From: Eubacterium sp.
GTDB lineage: Bacteria; Bacillota_A; Clostridia; Peptostreptococcales; Anaerovoracaceae
Direction: 5' to 3'
Assembly: GCA_021769545.1 (NCBI GenBank)
Contig: JAETSS010000091.1
Span: forward strand, 1 to 5,883
DNA length: 5,883 nt
The notes beneath the pieces are model-generated. The model worked only from the letters and a program-made list of their open reading frames with translations. It made no database searches and was not told the origin of the DNA. The translations under genes and the position numbers were made by a program. Positions 1 through 5,206 of the stretch are shown here, in pieces (positions within the stretch are counted from its first letter, which is position 1; every line of letters begins with the position of its first letter).

Positions 1-336
1 CACCTTGAAGGTCTTGATACCACGCTCCTCTATGGCCTCCAGCATATATTCAACCGCCGCTTTTCCGATGGATTCCATAGTGCTTTCACATTCTACGGCA
101 GGGCTTATGGATGCCACTCCGAATACCTTTGATATCTCCTTGATTATAGCCTGTTTATCAAGACTCTTATCTGCTCTTACAAAGATCAGACCTTCATGTC
201 TTCTTACGCTTATCCCGTCGAATTTCTTGAGAAGCTTCTTTATACGCTCCACAAGCATCCTTTCGAAATAAGGCTTGTTCATTCCCTTTAATGCTACTTC
301 TCCGCATCTTACGATAAAAATATGTTCATTGTTCAC
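1..336 (-). CDS. thiI: tRNA 4-thiouridine sulfurtransferase ThiI, N-terminal part (truncated by window edge)
   Basis: ThiI adenylates U8 of tRNA and transfers persulfide sulfur to it, giving 4-thiouridine; in some bacteria it also serves thiamine thiazole synthesis. Translating the minus strand gives 112 residues with the family's N-terminal pattern: HIFIVRCGEVALKGMNKPYF near the start (compare the RfGEi.lKGkNr.xF pattern of Bacillus ThiI), then a lysine-rich helix, the strand RRHEGLIFVRA, and KVFGVASISPAVEC leading into the THUMP region. These cover the ferredoxin-like domain and the start of THUMP. The PP-loop ATPase domain lies outside the window, so a C-terminal rhodanese domain cannot be judged. 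The gene lies 22 nt downstream of a cysteine desulfurase gene on the same strand, which would supply its sulfur. The GTG at 336 is preferred because the protein then aligns with the family N-terminus and has a good ribosome binding site; an in-frame GTG at 348 is the alternative. Confidence 0.9.
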   Translation of the reverse strand, partial: MNNEHIFIVRCGEVALKGMNKPYFERMLVERIKKLLKKFDGISVRRHEGLIFVRADKSLDKQAIIKEISKVFGVASISPAVECESTMESIGKAAVEYMLEAIEERGIKTFKV

Positions 337-343
337 GTCTCTA

Positions 344-351
344 CTCACCTT
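344..351 (-). promoter_or_regulatory. Ribosome binding site that favours the GTG start of thiI at 336
   Basis: On the minus strand this reads AAGGTGAG, a strong match to the anti-Shine-Dalgarno, followed by a 7-nt spacer (TAGAGAC) and GTG at 336. An alternative AGAGGA (360-355) lies upstream of another in-frame GTG at 348, which would add four residues. An ATG at 355-353 is in another frame and meets a stop after four codons. Confidence 0.6.
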
Positions 352-358
352 CCATCCT

Positions 359-1522
359 CTATCTGAAACTTCCCAGCCGTCTGAATCTCTTGACTGCGGA
401 AGACACCTTGTCTATCACCTGATCCATCTCCTCCTGCGAGTTGAATCTGCCGAAGCTGAATCTCAGCGTTCCTTCTATCTCCTTATCCGTAAGTCCCATT
501 GCCTTAAGCACGTGGCTCTGCCCTTTTTTGTTTGAAGAACATGCCGAGCCTGTGGATACATATATGCCGCCCTGCTCCAGCGTATGAAGCAGTACCTCTC
601 CTCTCGTACCCAGAAACGAGATGTTCAGAAGAGAGCCGCAGCACCGTCCGGCTTCGTTTCCCGTTTCCTCCGGGCTGTTTACGATGATATCATCCAGCTC
701 TGCCTTAAGGGCGTCCATAAGATATCTTCTCATGGATGCGATACGTGCCATGTCGCTTTCTCTCGTCTCGTGTGACAGCTCCGCCGCCGCACCAAGACCC
801 ACTATGGCAGGAACGTTCTGTGTCCCCGAACGCTTTCCTTCCTCCTGACCTCCGCCCTGGATGAAGGCTGGAAGATTCGCCTTGTCCTTTATATATATAG
901 CGCCTGACCCTTTCGGCCCGTGTATCTTATGTCCGCTTACGGAGATCAGATCAGCGTCCTTGCAAAGCTGCAGTTTTCCGAAGCTCTGCACCGCATCGCA
1001 GTGGAACAGTCCCGGTGAGTTCTTGGCCTTCATGATGCGTTTGACCTCCGTCACAGGCATCACGGTGCCTGCCTCGTTGTTGACATGCATCATAGTCACA
1101 AGTATCGTTTTATCGTCTATCGCCGATTCAAGAGCTGTCATATCCAGCCTGCAGTTACGGTCAACGCCTATATATTCCACGTCAAAGCCCTGCTGCTCCA
1201 GCTGCCTGCAGCACTCAAGTACGGCAGGATGCTCCACGGCGGTAGTCACTATCTTATTGCCTCTTCGCCTGAGAGCCTTCGCCGCGCCGAAGATAGCCAT
1301 ATTGTCCGACTCCGTACCGCCGGATGTGAAATATACCTTTCCGCCTCCCAGACCCATGGCATCCGCCAGCTGTCTGCGGGCGTTCTTGATGGCCTTCTCG
1401 CTGTCTACGCCCAGCTGATACAGTGACGATGGGTTCCCGTAATGCTCCTCCATATATTTCAGCATGATCTCCGTCACCTGAGGATATTGTTTAGTTGTTG
1501 CACTGTTGTCAAGATAGATCAT
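359..1522 (-). CDS. Cysteine desulfurase, NifS/IscS class (NifZ-like, paired with thiI)
   Basis: This is a complete 387-aa PLP-dependent, class V aminotransferase-fold enzyme that converts cysteine to alanine and holds the sulfur as a persulfide on its own cysteine. The start MIYLDNSATT is the family hallmark. TSGGTESDN (66-74) binds PLP phosphate, His98 lies in the EHPA motif, and Asp176 in HCDAVQS contacts the PLP pyridine. SGHKIHGPKG carries the Schiff-base Lys199. STGSACSS carries the catalytic Cys328, and Arg354 in LRFSFGR is the expected substrate-carboxylate binder. AGGAGG (1534-1529) lies 6 nt before the ATG. thiI follows 22 nt downstream, the arrangement of the dedicated NifZ-ThiI pair of Bacillus subtilis, so a role in tRNA thiolation is inferred; no IscU or SufU gene is visible to suggest Fe-S assembly. 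No convincing promoter was found in the 89-bp gap after rny. Confidence 0.95.
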   Translation of the reverse strand: MIYLDNSATTKQYPQVTEIMLKYMEEHYGNPSSLYQLGVDSEKAIKNARRQLADAMGLGGGKVYFTSGGTESDNMAIFGAAKALRRRGNKIVTTAVEHPAVLECCRQLEQQGFDVEYIGVDRNCRLDMTALESAIDDKTILVTMMHVNNEAGTVMPVTEVKRIMKAKNSPGLFHCDAVQSFGKLQLCKDADLISVSGHKIHGPKGSGAIYIKDKANLPAFIQGGGQEEGKRSGTQNVPAIVGLGAAAELSHETRESDMARIASMRRYLMDALKAELDDIIVNSPEETGNEAGRCCGSLLNISFLGTRGEVLLHTLEQGGIYVSTGSACSSNKKGQSHVLKAMGLTDKEIEGTLRFSFGRFNSQEEMDQVIDKVSSAVKRFRRLGSFR

Positions 1523-1567
1523 ATAAATCCTCCTGTATAACGCTGATATTTCCTACGCAATAAATAA

Positions 1568-1594
1568 TTAAGGCGGACATCAGATCCGCCTCAA
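1568..1594 (-). terminator. Rho-independent terminator-like hairpin downstream of rny
   Basis: Read on the minus strand, TTGAGGCGGA (1594-1585) pairs with TCCGCCTTAA (1577-1568) across a 7-nt loop. The 10-bp stem includes one G-U pair and is followed by the moderately T-rich TTATTTATTG. It lies 18 nt past the rny stop codon and 46 nt before the desulfurase start. It should end or attenuate rny transcription; some read-through may feed the desulfurase and thiI, because no clear separate promoter is visible for them. Confidence 0.65.
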
Positions 1595-1611
1595 TACTTA
1601 AAAACTTTTAC

Positions 1612-3156
1612 TTACTTAGCATAATCTACTGCTCTTGTCTCTCTCACCACGTTGACCTTTATCTGGCCCGGATATTCCAGTTCGGATTCTATCTTCTTGG
1701 AAATATCTCTTGCAAGAAGCGCTATGGCGTCATCTCCCACCTCATCAGGCTTGGCGATTATCCTTATCTCTCTTCCCGCCTGGATAGCAAATGATCTTTC
1801 AACGCCTTCCGTAGTATTGGCGATCTCCTCCAGCTTCTGGAGTCTCTTGATGTAAGATTCAAGAGTTTCTCTTCTCGCTCCCGGTCTTGCTGCCGAAAGG
1901 GCATCCGCCGCAGCGATAAGAACAGCTTCTATGGATTTAGGCTCGTAATCTCCGTGATGTGCAGCCATTCCGTTTATAACGGCCTCCGACTCCTTGTACT
2001 TTCTGAGTACCTCGATACCTATATCGACGTGAGTACCTTCACGCTCGTGGTCAAGGGCCTTTCCTATATCGTGCAGAAGTCCGGCTCTCTTGGCTAACGT
2101 AACGTCAAGCCCCAGCTCTCCTGCCATAAGACCTGCCAGATGTGCTACCTCTACCGAGTGCTTGAGTACGTTCTGACCGTATGATGTTCTGTATTTGAGT
2201 CTTCCCAGCAGCTTTATCAATTCAGGGTGTATGCTGTGTATGCCCACTTCGAATGTAGCCTGTTCTCCCTCTTCCTTGATGATGGCATTGACTTCTCTCT
2301 GGGATTTCTCGACCATCTCTTCGATCCTTGCCGGATGTATCCTGCCGTCAACGATAAGCTTCTCAAGAGCAAGTCTTGCAACTTCTCGTCTCACAGGATC
2401 GAAGCCTGATAATATTACAGCCTCCGGAGTATCATCTATTATGAGATCGATGCCTGTCAGCGTTTCGATGGCTCTTATGTTCCTTCCCTCACGACCGATG
2501 ATACGTCCCTTCATCTCGTCGTTAGGAAGCGGAACGACTGAAACCGTGGATTCCGCCACATGGTCTGCAGCACAACGCTGTATGGCACCTGTGATTATTT
2601 CCTTCGCCTTCTTGTCAGCATCCTCCTTGGCCTTGCTTTCTATGTCCTTATACAAAGCCGCCGCATCACTTCTCGCTTCCTTCTCCACCTTCTGCAGTAT
2701 GATCTCTCTGGCCTGCTCTGTGGAATAACCGGAAATCTTTTCAAGCTCGTCAAGCTGTCTCTTCAGCAACTTGTCCATTTCCTGCTGCTTATTTGTGATG
2801 CTTCTTTCTTTATTTGTAATGCTTTCTTCTTTCTTCTCAATATTTTCAAGCTTTCTGTCTATGGATTCTTCCTTCTGTATGAGTCTTCTCTCAGATTTCT
2901 GACTCTCATTTCTTCTCTCTCTTATCTCTCTTTCGGCTTCACTTCTGTGTCTGTGAGCCTCTTCCTTTGCCTCTAATACCTTTTCCTTTCTCAGCGTTTC
3001 CGCTCTGTTTTCGGCATCGAGAATAAGGTTTTTTGCCTTTTGCTCAGCATTGCCGATGGTCTTTTCACCAATAGATTTTCTTAGTATATATCCAACTAGC
3101 AGCCCTATAACCAGCGCCACCAGTCCAACAACAACCGCTATAACAATTTCCGCCAT
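1612..3156 (-). CDS. rny: Ribonuclease Y (membrane-anchored endoribonuclease)
   Basis: RNase Y makes the initiating endonucleolytic cuts in mRNA turnover and processing in Bacillota, acting at the inner face of the membrane. The 514-aa product has the full family layout and normal length (about 520). There is one N-terminal membrane helix (about 4-25). A long charged coiled coil follows, about 30-190, rich in K/E/R/Q and including [19 protein letters not shown]. The KH RNA-binding domain has its [10 protein letters not shown] loop at 217-226. The HD phosphohydrolase domain has His333, the LLHDIGK motif (His362-Asp363), His400-His401 and Asp418 as the likely metal ligands. The C-terminus ends [10 protein letters not shown], typical of the family. 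AGGAGG (3169-3164) lies 7 nt before the ATG. Two sigma-A-type promoters lie upstream, and the gene diverges from rodA. It ends in a hairpin before the desulfurase gene. Confidence 0.97.
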   Translation of the reverse strand: MAEIVIAVVVGLVALVIGLLVGYILRKSIGEKTIGNAEQKAKNLILDAENRAETLRKEKVLEAKEEAHRHRSEAEREIRERRNESQKSERRLIQKEESIDRKLENIEKKEESITNKERSITNKQQEMDKLLKRQLDELEKISGYSTEQAREIILQKVEKEARSDAAALYKDIESKAKEDADKKAKEIITGAIQRCAADHVAESTVSVVPLPNDEMKGRIIGREGRNIRAIETLTGIDLIIDDTPEAVILSGFDPVRREVARLALEKLIVDGRIHPARIEEMVEKSQREVNAIIKEEGEQATFEVGIHSIHPELIKLLGRLKYRTSYGQNVLKHSVEVAHLAGLMAGELGLDVTLAKRAGLLHDIGKALDHEREGTHVDIGIEVLRKYKESEAVINGMAAHHGDYEPKSIEAVLIAAADALSAARPGARRETLESYIKRLQKLEEIANTTEGVERSFAIQAGREIRIIAKPDEVGDDAIALLARDISKKIESELEYPGQIKVNVVRETRAVDYAK

Positions 3157-3196
3157 TGATCATCCTCCTTTTTGTTTAACATTTTTACAAAGCATA

Positions 3197-3225
3197 ATAA
3201 TACCAAAGCTACTTGTAAATATCAA
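3197..3225 (-). promoter_or_regulatory. Sigma-A-type promoter for rny, proximal (P2)
   Basis: On the minus strand the -35 is TTGATA (3225-3220) and the -10 is TATTAT (3202-3197), separated by exactly 17 bp. TGG immediately precedes the -10, giving an extended -10 element. The predicted start is near 3190, which would leave a leader of about 34 nt that includes the AGGAGG of rny. Confidence 0.75.
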
Positions 3226-3268
3226 ATTATTACATATGTAGTAATAATAATTAGTTAAAAGCACACAA

Positions 3269-3274
3269 TATAAT
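3269..3274 (+). promoter_or_regulatory. Candidate -10 element for rodA
   Basis: The plus strand carries a perfect TATAAT here, 48 bp before the rodA ATG, which would start transcription near 3281 with a leader of about 42 nt. The upstream region is AT-rich, but no good -35 lies at 16-18 bp (TAATAA or ATAATT only) and there is no TG extension. It shares the palindrome TATAATTATA (3269-3278) with the distal rny promoter. The weak -35 keeps confidence low. Confidence 0.35.
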
Positions 3275-3301
3275 TATAGACTTTTTTGGCTAACTAGTCA
3301 A
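3273..3301 (-). promoter_or_regulatory. Sigma-A-type promoter for rny, distal (P1)
   Basis: On the minus strand the -35 is TTGACT (3301-3296) and the -10 is a perfect TATAAT (3278-3273) with a 17-bp spacer containing an A-tract. The predicted start near 3266 would give a leader of about 110 nt that passes through the proximal promoter. The -35 ends 10 bp short of the rodA ribosome binding site, so RNA polymerase here would cover the rodA leader. Confidence 0.7.
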
Positions 3302-3322
3302 GGCAATGATAGGGAGGCAACG

Positions 3323-4420
3323 ATGAACAAATTTTCGCATCTTTTAAAGCGCTGCAATCATCATATCCTCATATCCTCCATCGCCCTTTCGCTCATAGGC
3401 ATAGCAGGCCTTATGAGCATCAGCCGCAGCAGTCAGACCTTCCTTTCCAGGGAAGTTTTAATACAGTCTGCAGCCCTCATCCTGGGACTTTCCTTAGCGT
3501 CCGTCATCCTGATGCTGGGCTACAGATATTTTATAAACCTGGAAAAGCCAATATATATATCGAGCATACTTCTGTTACTGTCAGTATATGTTCCCGGGCT
3601 GGGCACATCGTTTTTCGGCTCGCGCTCGTGGATCGATCTTGGTTTTGTCACGTTCCAGCCCTCGGAGCCTGTAAAAATAGCCTTCGTGATACTGATGGCG
3701 ACATATCTTTCAAGGAGCAACGGCTCGCTGTCCGGCGTCAAAGACATCGCCATGGCGGCCCTTTACGGACTCCCGTTCATCCTGATAGTTTCAAAGGAGG
3801 ATTTCGGCAGCGGCTGCGTGTTCTGCGCCATATGGATATTCATGGTGTTCTGTTCGGGCCTCGATCTAAAAATAATAGGACGGCTCGCCCTTGTCTTCAT
3901 CCTGCTCATACCGATGTTTTACTTCTTCTTGGCAGGATATCAGAAGGACAGGATAGACGCTTTCATCAGCCCCGATGATCTCGATCTTCCGGGGAACTAT
4001 CAGGTATGGAATTCCAAGGTAGCGATAGGTTCCGGAGGATTTTTCGGCAAAGGGTATCTGCAGGGGACTCAGGGGCAGCTCGGATTTCTGCCCGTCCCGG
4101 AATCTGATTTCATATTTGCATCCGTAGTTGAAGAGCTGGGATTCATCGGCGGAACGGTCATAATCCTGCTTTTTGCCGTTTTGCTGTTTCAGACCCTTAA
4201 AACCGCCAAATATGCAAAGGATCTGCAGGGGACTCTCATAGCCGCGGGGCTTGCCGGGATGTTCTTCTTTCAGACCTTCGAAAATATCGCCATGACCATG
4301 GGTATAATGCCTGTTACGGGGATCACGCTGCCCTTTATGAGCTATGGCGGTTCATCTCTGCTTTCGGCCATGATGGGGATAGGCCTGCTGCTGAGCATAA
4401 GCTGCCGTCAGAAGATGTGA
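3323..4420 (+). CDS. rodA: SEDS-family peptidoglycan glycosyltransferase RodA
   Basis: SEDS proteins polymerise lipid II into glycan strands in the membrane together with a class B penicillin-binding protein; RodA serves side-wall (rod-shape) synthesis. The 365-aa product has the usual length and about ten membrane helices. Family signatures are RSWIDLG followed by QPSEPVK (112-118), a KEDFGSG loop (158-164) where QPDLGTA is usual, and PESDFIFASVVEELGFIGG, in which Asp262 corresponds to the Asp essential for RodA polymerase activity. The C-terminal block is GIMPVTGITLPFMSYGGSS (327-345). RodA is preferred over FtsW or SpoVE because of the short N-terminus, the GIMPVTGI block and the overall length. 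GGGAGG (3312-3317) lies 5 nt before the ATG. No mreBCD or PBP2 gene is nearby. The gene diverges from rny and is followed by an IS66-like element, which may have displaced its original downstream neighbour. Confidence 0.88.
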   Translation: MNKFSHLLKRCNHHILISSIALSLIGIAGLMSISRSSQTFLSREVLIQSAALILGLSLASVILMLGYRYFINLEKPIYISSILLLLSVYVPGLGTSFFGSRSWIDLGFVTFQPSEPVKIAFVILMATYLSRSNGSLSGVKDIAMAALYGLPFILIVSKEDFGSGCVFCAIWIFMVFCSGLDLKIIGRLALVFILLIPMFYFFLAGYQKDRIDAFISPDDLDLPGNYQVWNSKVAIGSGGFFGKGYLQGTQGQLGFLPVPESDFIFASVVEELGFIGGTVIILLFAVLLFQTLKTAKYAKDLQGTLIAAGLAGMFFFQTFENIAMTMGIMPVTGITLPFMSYGGSSLLSAMMGIGLLLSISCRQKM

Positions 4421-4426
4421 CCTCGG

Positions 4427-4445
4427 TATACCCTATATGGGTATA
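4427..4445 (+). terminator. Stem-loop after rodA, possible weak terminator
   Basis: TATACCC (4427-4433) and GGGTATA (4439-4445) form a perfect 7-bp stem with a 5-nt loop, 6 nt after the rodA stop codon. No U-tract follows directly (TGTAAAATATAGC); the nearest T-run is at about 4462-4467. It could be a transcript-end hairpin, a bidirectional stabilising structure, or a relic at the junction with the insertion element. Confidence 0.35.
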
Positions 4446-4579
4446 TGTAAAATATAGCTGTATTTTTATGTAAAAACGTGTACAAATCGCACTTTTTGGT
4501 AATCCCCAAATAGCAAGCACATTGAAAGGAGAAGGAACCTCCGATAAAATGACAGCAGTACATCTTCAAATGAAGAAAC

Positions 4580-4584
4580 GGAGG
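4580..4584 (+). promoter_or_regulatory. Ribosome binding site that fixes the start of the accessory ORF at 4591
   Basis: GGAGG is followed by a 6-nt spacer (ATTGCT) and ATG at 4591. Earlier in-frame starts (TTG 4522, ATG 4549, ATG 4570) have no well-placed site. The AAAGGAG at 4525-4531 lies 17 nt before ATG 4549 and overlaps the TTG itself. Confidence 0.75.
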
Positions 4585-4590
4585 ATTGCT

Positions 4591-5088
4591 ATGTACAGCA
4601 AAGAAGACATCGCGTATTGGATGGACGTATTTGAGAGAGCGTATAGAGCGCCTGTATCAGAAAAGGAATGGTGCAGGCTCAACCATATACCCTACAGACA
4701 ATATACAGGAAAGAAATACCGGATGAAAAAAACAGGGTATATGGATCAGGAGGAAGGCCTTGTAAACTTTAGTGAAATAACAGAAACCTTTTATGCGTAC
4801 AAGGATGTAAACAGCGGACAATATCTGTATCTGTATCCCGATCCGGTCAGCAGGATCTGCAAGACGAATCTTATGAAAATCATCATATGTGTGATGAAAA
4901 GGAAGCCAAAAAGTACTGAGAAATACCTGTTCCAGCGAAGTGATCGCAGAGCGGTATATGTAATAAGGATAACGGAATACGGGGAGACACTTACAAAAGT
5001 ATATAGAAAAAGAGGGGCGATACCCTGGCCGCAGAAGGGGAAAGGTTTTGGGCAGAAGGAAATGGAAATGTTGCTTGAGATGATATGA
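4591..5088 (+). CDS. IS66-type accessory protein with TnpA-like N-terminus and TnpB-like C-terminus
   Basis: This is a 165-aa basic protein without membrane segments. Its N-terminus (about 8-48: AYWMDVFERAYRAPVSEKEW, then C-RLNHIPYRQY) matches the shape of IS66 TnpA helix-turn-helix proteins, which run W..(8-12 residues)..S...WC..n.I...q....K. The C-terminal part (about 111-147) has R/D-rich RSDRRAVYVIRI, then YGETLTKVYRKRG and WP at 146-147. This parallels the TnpB pattern of a charged strand, DGDG, an aromatic/basic KRLE-type segment and a terminal WP, with the same spacing as I recall it, and a short tail MEMLLEMI like TnpB's final helix. TnpA and TnpB are usually separate ORFs needed for IS66 transposition, so this looks like a fused or condensed accessory protein. 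The match is by pattern only. It lies 118 bp before the transposase gene on the same strand and could instead be an unrelated passenger gene. Confidence 0.5.
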   Translation: MYSKEDIAYWMDVFERAYRAPVSEKEWCRLNHIPYRQYTGKKYRMKKTGYMDQEEGLVNFSEITETFYAYKDVNSGQYLYLYPDPVSRICKTNLMKIIICVMKRKPKSTEKYLFQRSDRRAVYVIRITEYGETLTKVYRKRGAIPWPQKGKGFGQKEMEMLLEMI

Positions 5089-5147
5089 AAAAGAGGCCTT
5101 GAAAGAGTAGCGGGAAAGCTTCAAAAGTAGGGGAAAACGCAGAGGAT

Positions 5148-5190
5148 AAAGCCTTGAAAGCATTGAAAGCATTGAAATTTCAAGGCTTTT
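5148..5190 (+). terminator. 12-bp inverted repeat with T-tract just before the transposase gene
   Basis: AAAGCCTTGAAA (5148-5159) is a perfect inverted repeat of TTTCAAGGCTTT (5178-5189), with an 18-nt loop. It is followed by the final T of a TTTT run and then GTAATATAAT. In RNA transcribed from further left it would form a 12-bp stem ending in a short U-tract, as in a rho-independent terminator, 17 nt before the transposase ATG. The large loop and short T-run make its strength uncertain. Confidence 0.55.
5154..5177 (+). repeat. Three TTGAAA copies at 9-bp period
   Basis: TTGAAA occurs at 5154, 5163 and 5172, with GCA between copies (TTGAAAGCA twice, then TTGAAA). A fourth copy lies at 5099, and CATTGAAAG recurs at 4520 in front of the accessory ORF. 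The last copy is the -35 of the transposase promoter, so the array could be an operator as well as part of the hairpin. Confidence 0.6.
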
Positions 5191-5200
5191 GTAATATAAT
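5172..5200 (+). promoter_or_regulatory. Sigma-A-type promoter giving a leaderless transposase mRNA
   Basis: The -35 TTGAAA (5172-5177) and a perfect -10 TATAAT (5195-5200) are separated by exactly 17 bp. Transcription would start about 6-7 nt after the -10, at or next to A5207, which is the first base of the transposase ATGATG. The -35 lies in the loop of the 12-bp inverted repeat, so RNA started here lacks both the hairpin and any leader. Confidence 0.75.
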
Positions 5201-5206
5201 AAAGAC

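Noticed and set aside
5..271. Plus-strand frame (88 aa) at the left edge
   Set aside because: It is antisense to thiI, whose minus-strand translation matches the family closely.
861..1418. Plus-strand frame (185 aa) inside the cysteine desulfurase gene
   Set aside because: It is fully antisense to a conserved, complete desulfurase and has no recognisable domain.
1523..1567. Possible separate promoter for the cysteine desulfurase (TTATTG, 18 bp, TATACA on the minus strand)
   Set aside because: The -10 would lie against the ribosome binding site, so the start would fall within it; the hexamers are also weak.
2195..2728. Plus-strand frame (177 aa) inside rny
   Set aside because: It is antisense to the conserved KH and coiled-coil coding region, Ser-rich and without a family pattern.
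4335..4520. Minus-strand frame (61 aa) across the rodA 3' end and the following gap
   Set aside because: It overlaps the conserved C-terminal rodA block, lacks a convincing ribosome binding site and resembles nothing known.
4522..4590. Longer N-terminus of the accessory ORF from TTG 4522
   Set aside because: The GGAGG six bases before ATG 4591 is far better placed, and the putative TnpA-like similarity begins just after 4591. The AAAGGAG at 4525 overlaps the TTG and cannot serve it.
5154..5177. Short direct repeats considered as a CRISPR array
   Set aside because: The units are only 9 bp with 3-bp intervals, so there are no spacers and no cas genes; a promoter/operator reading fits better.
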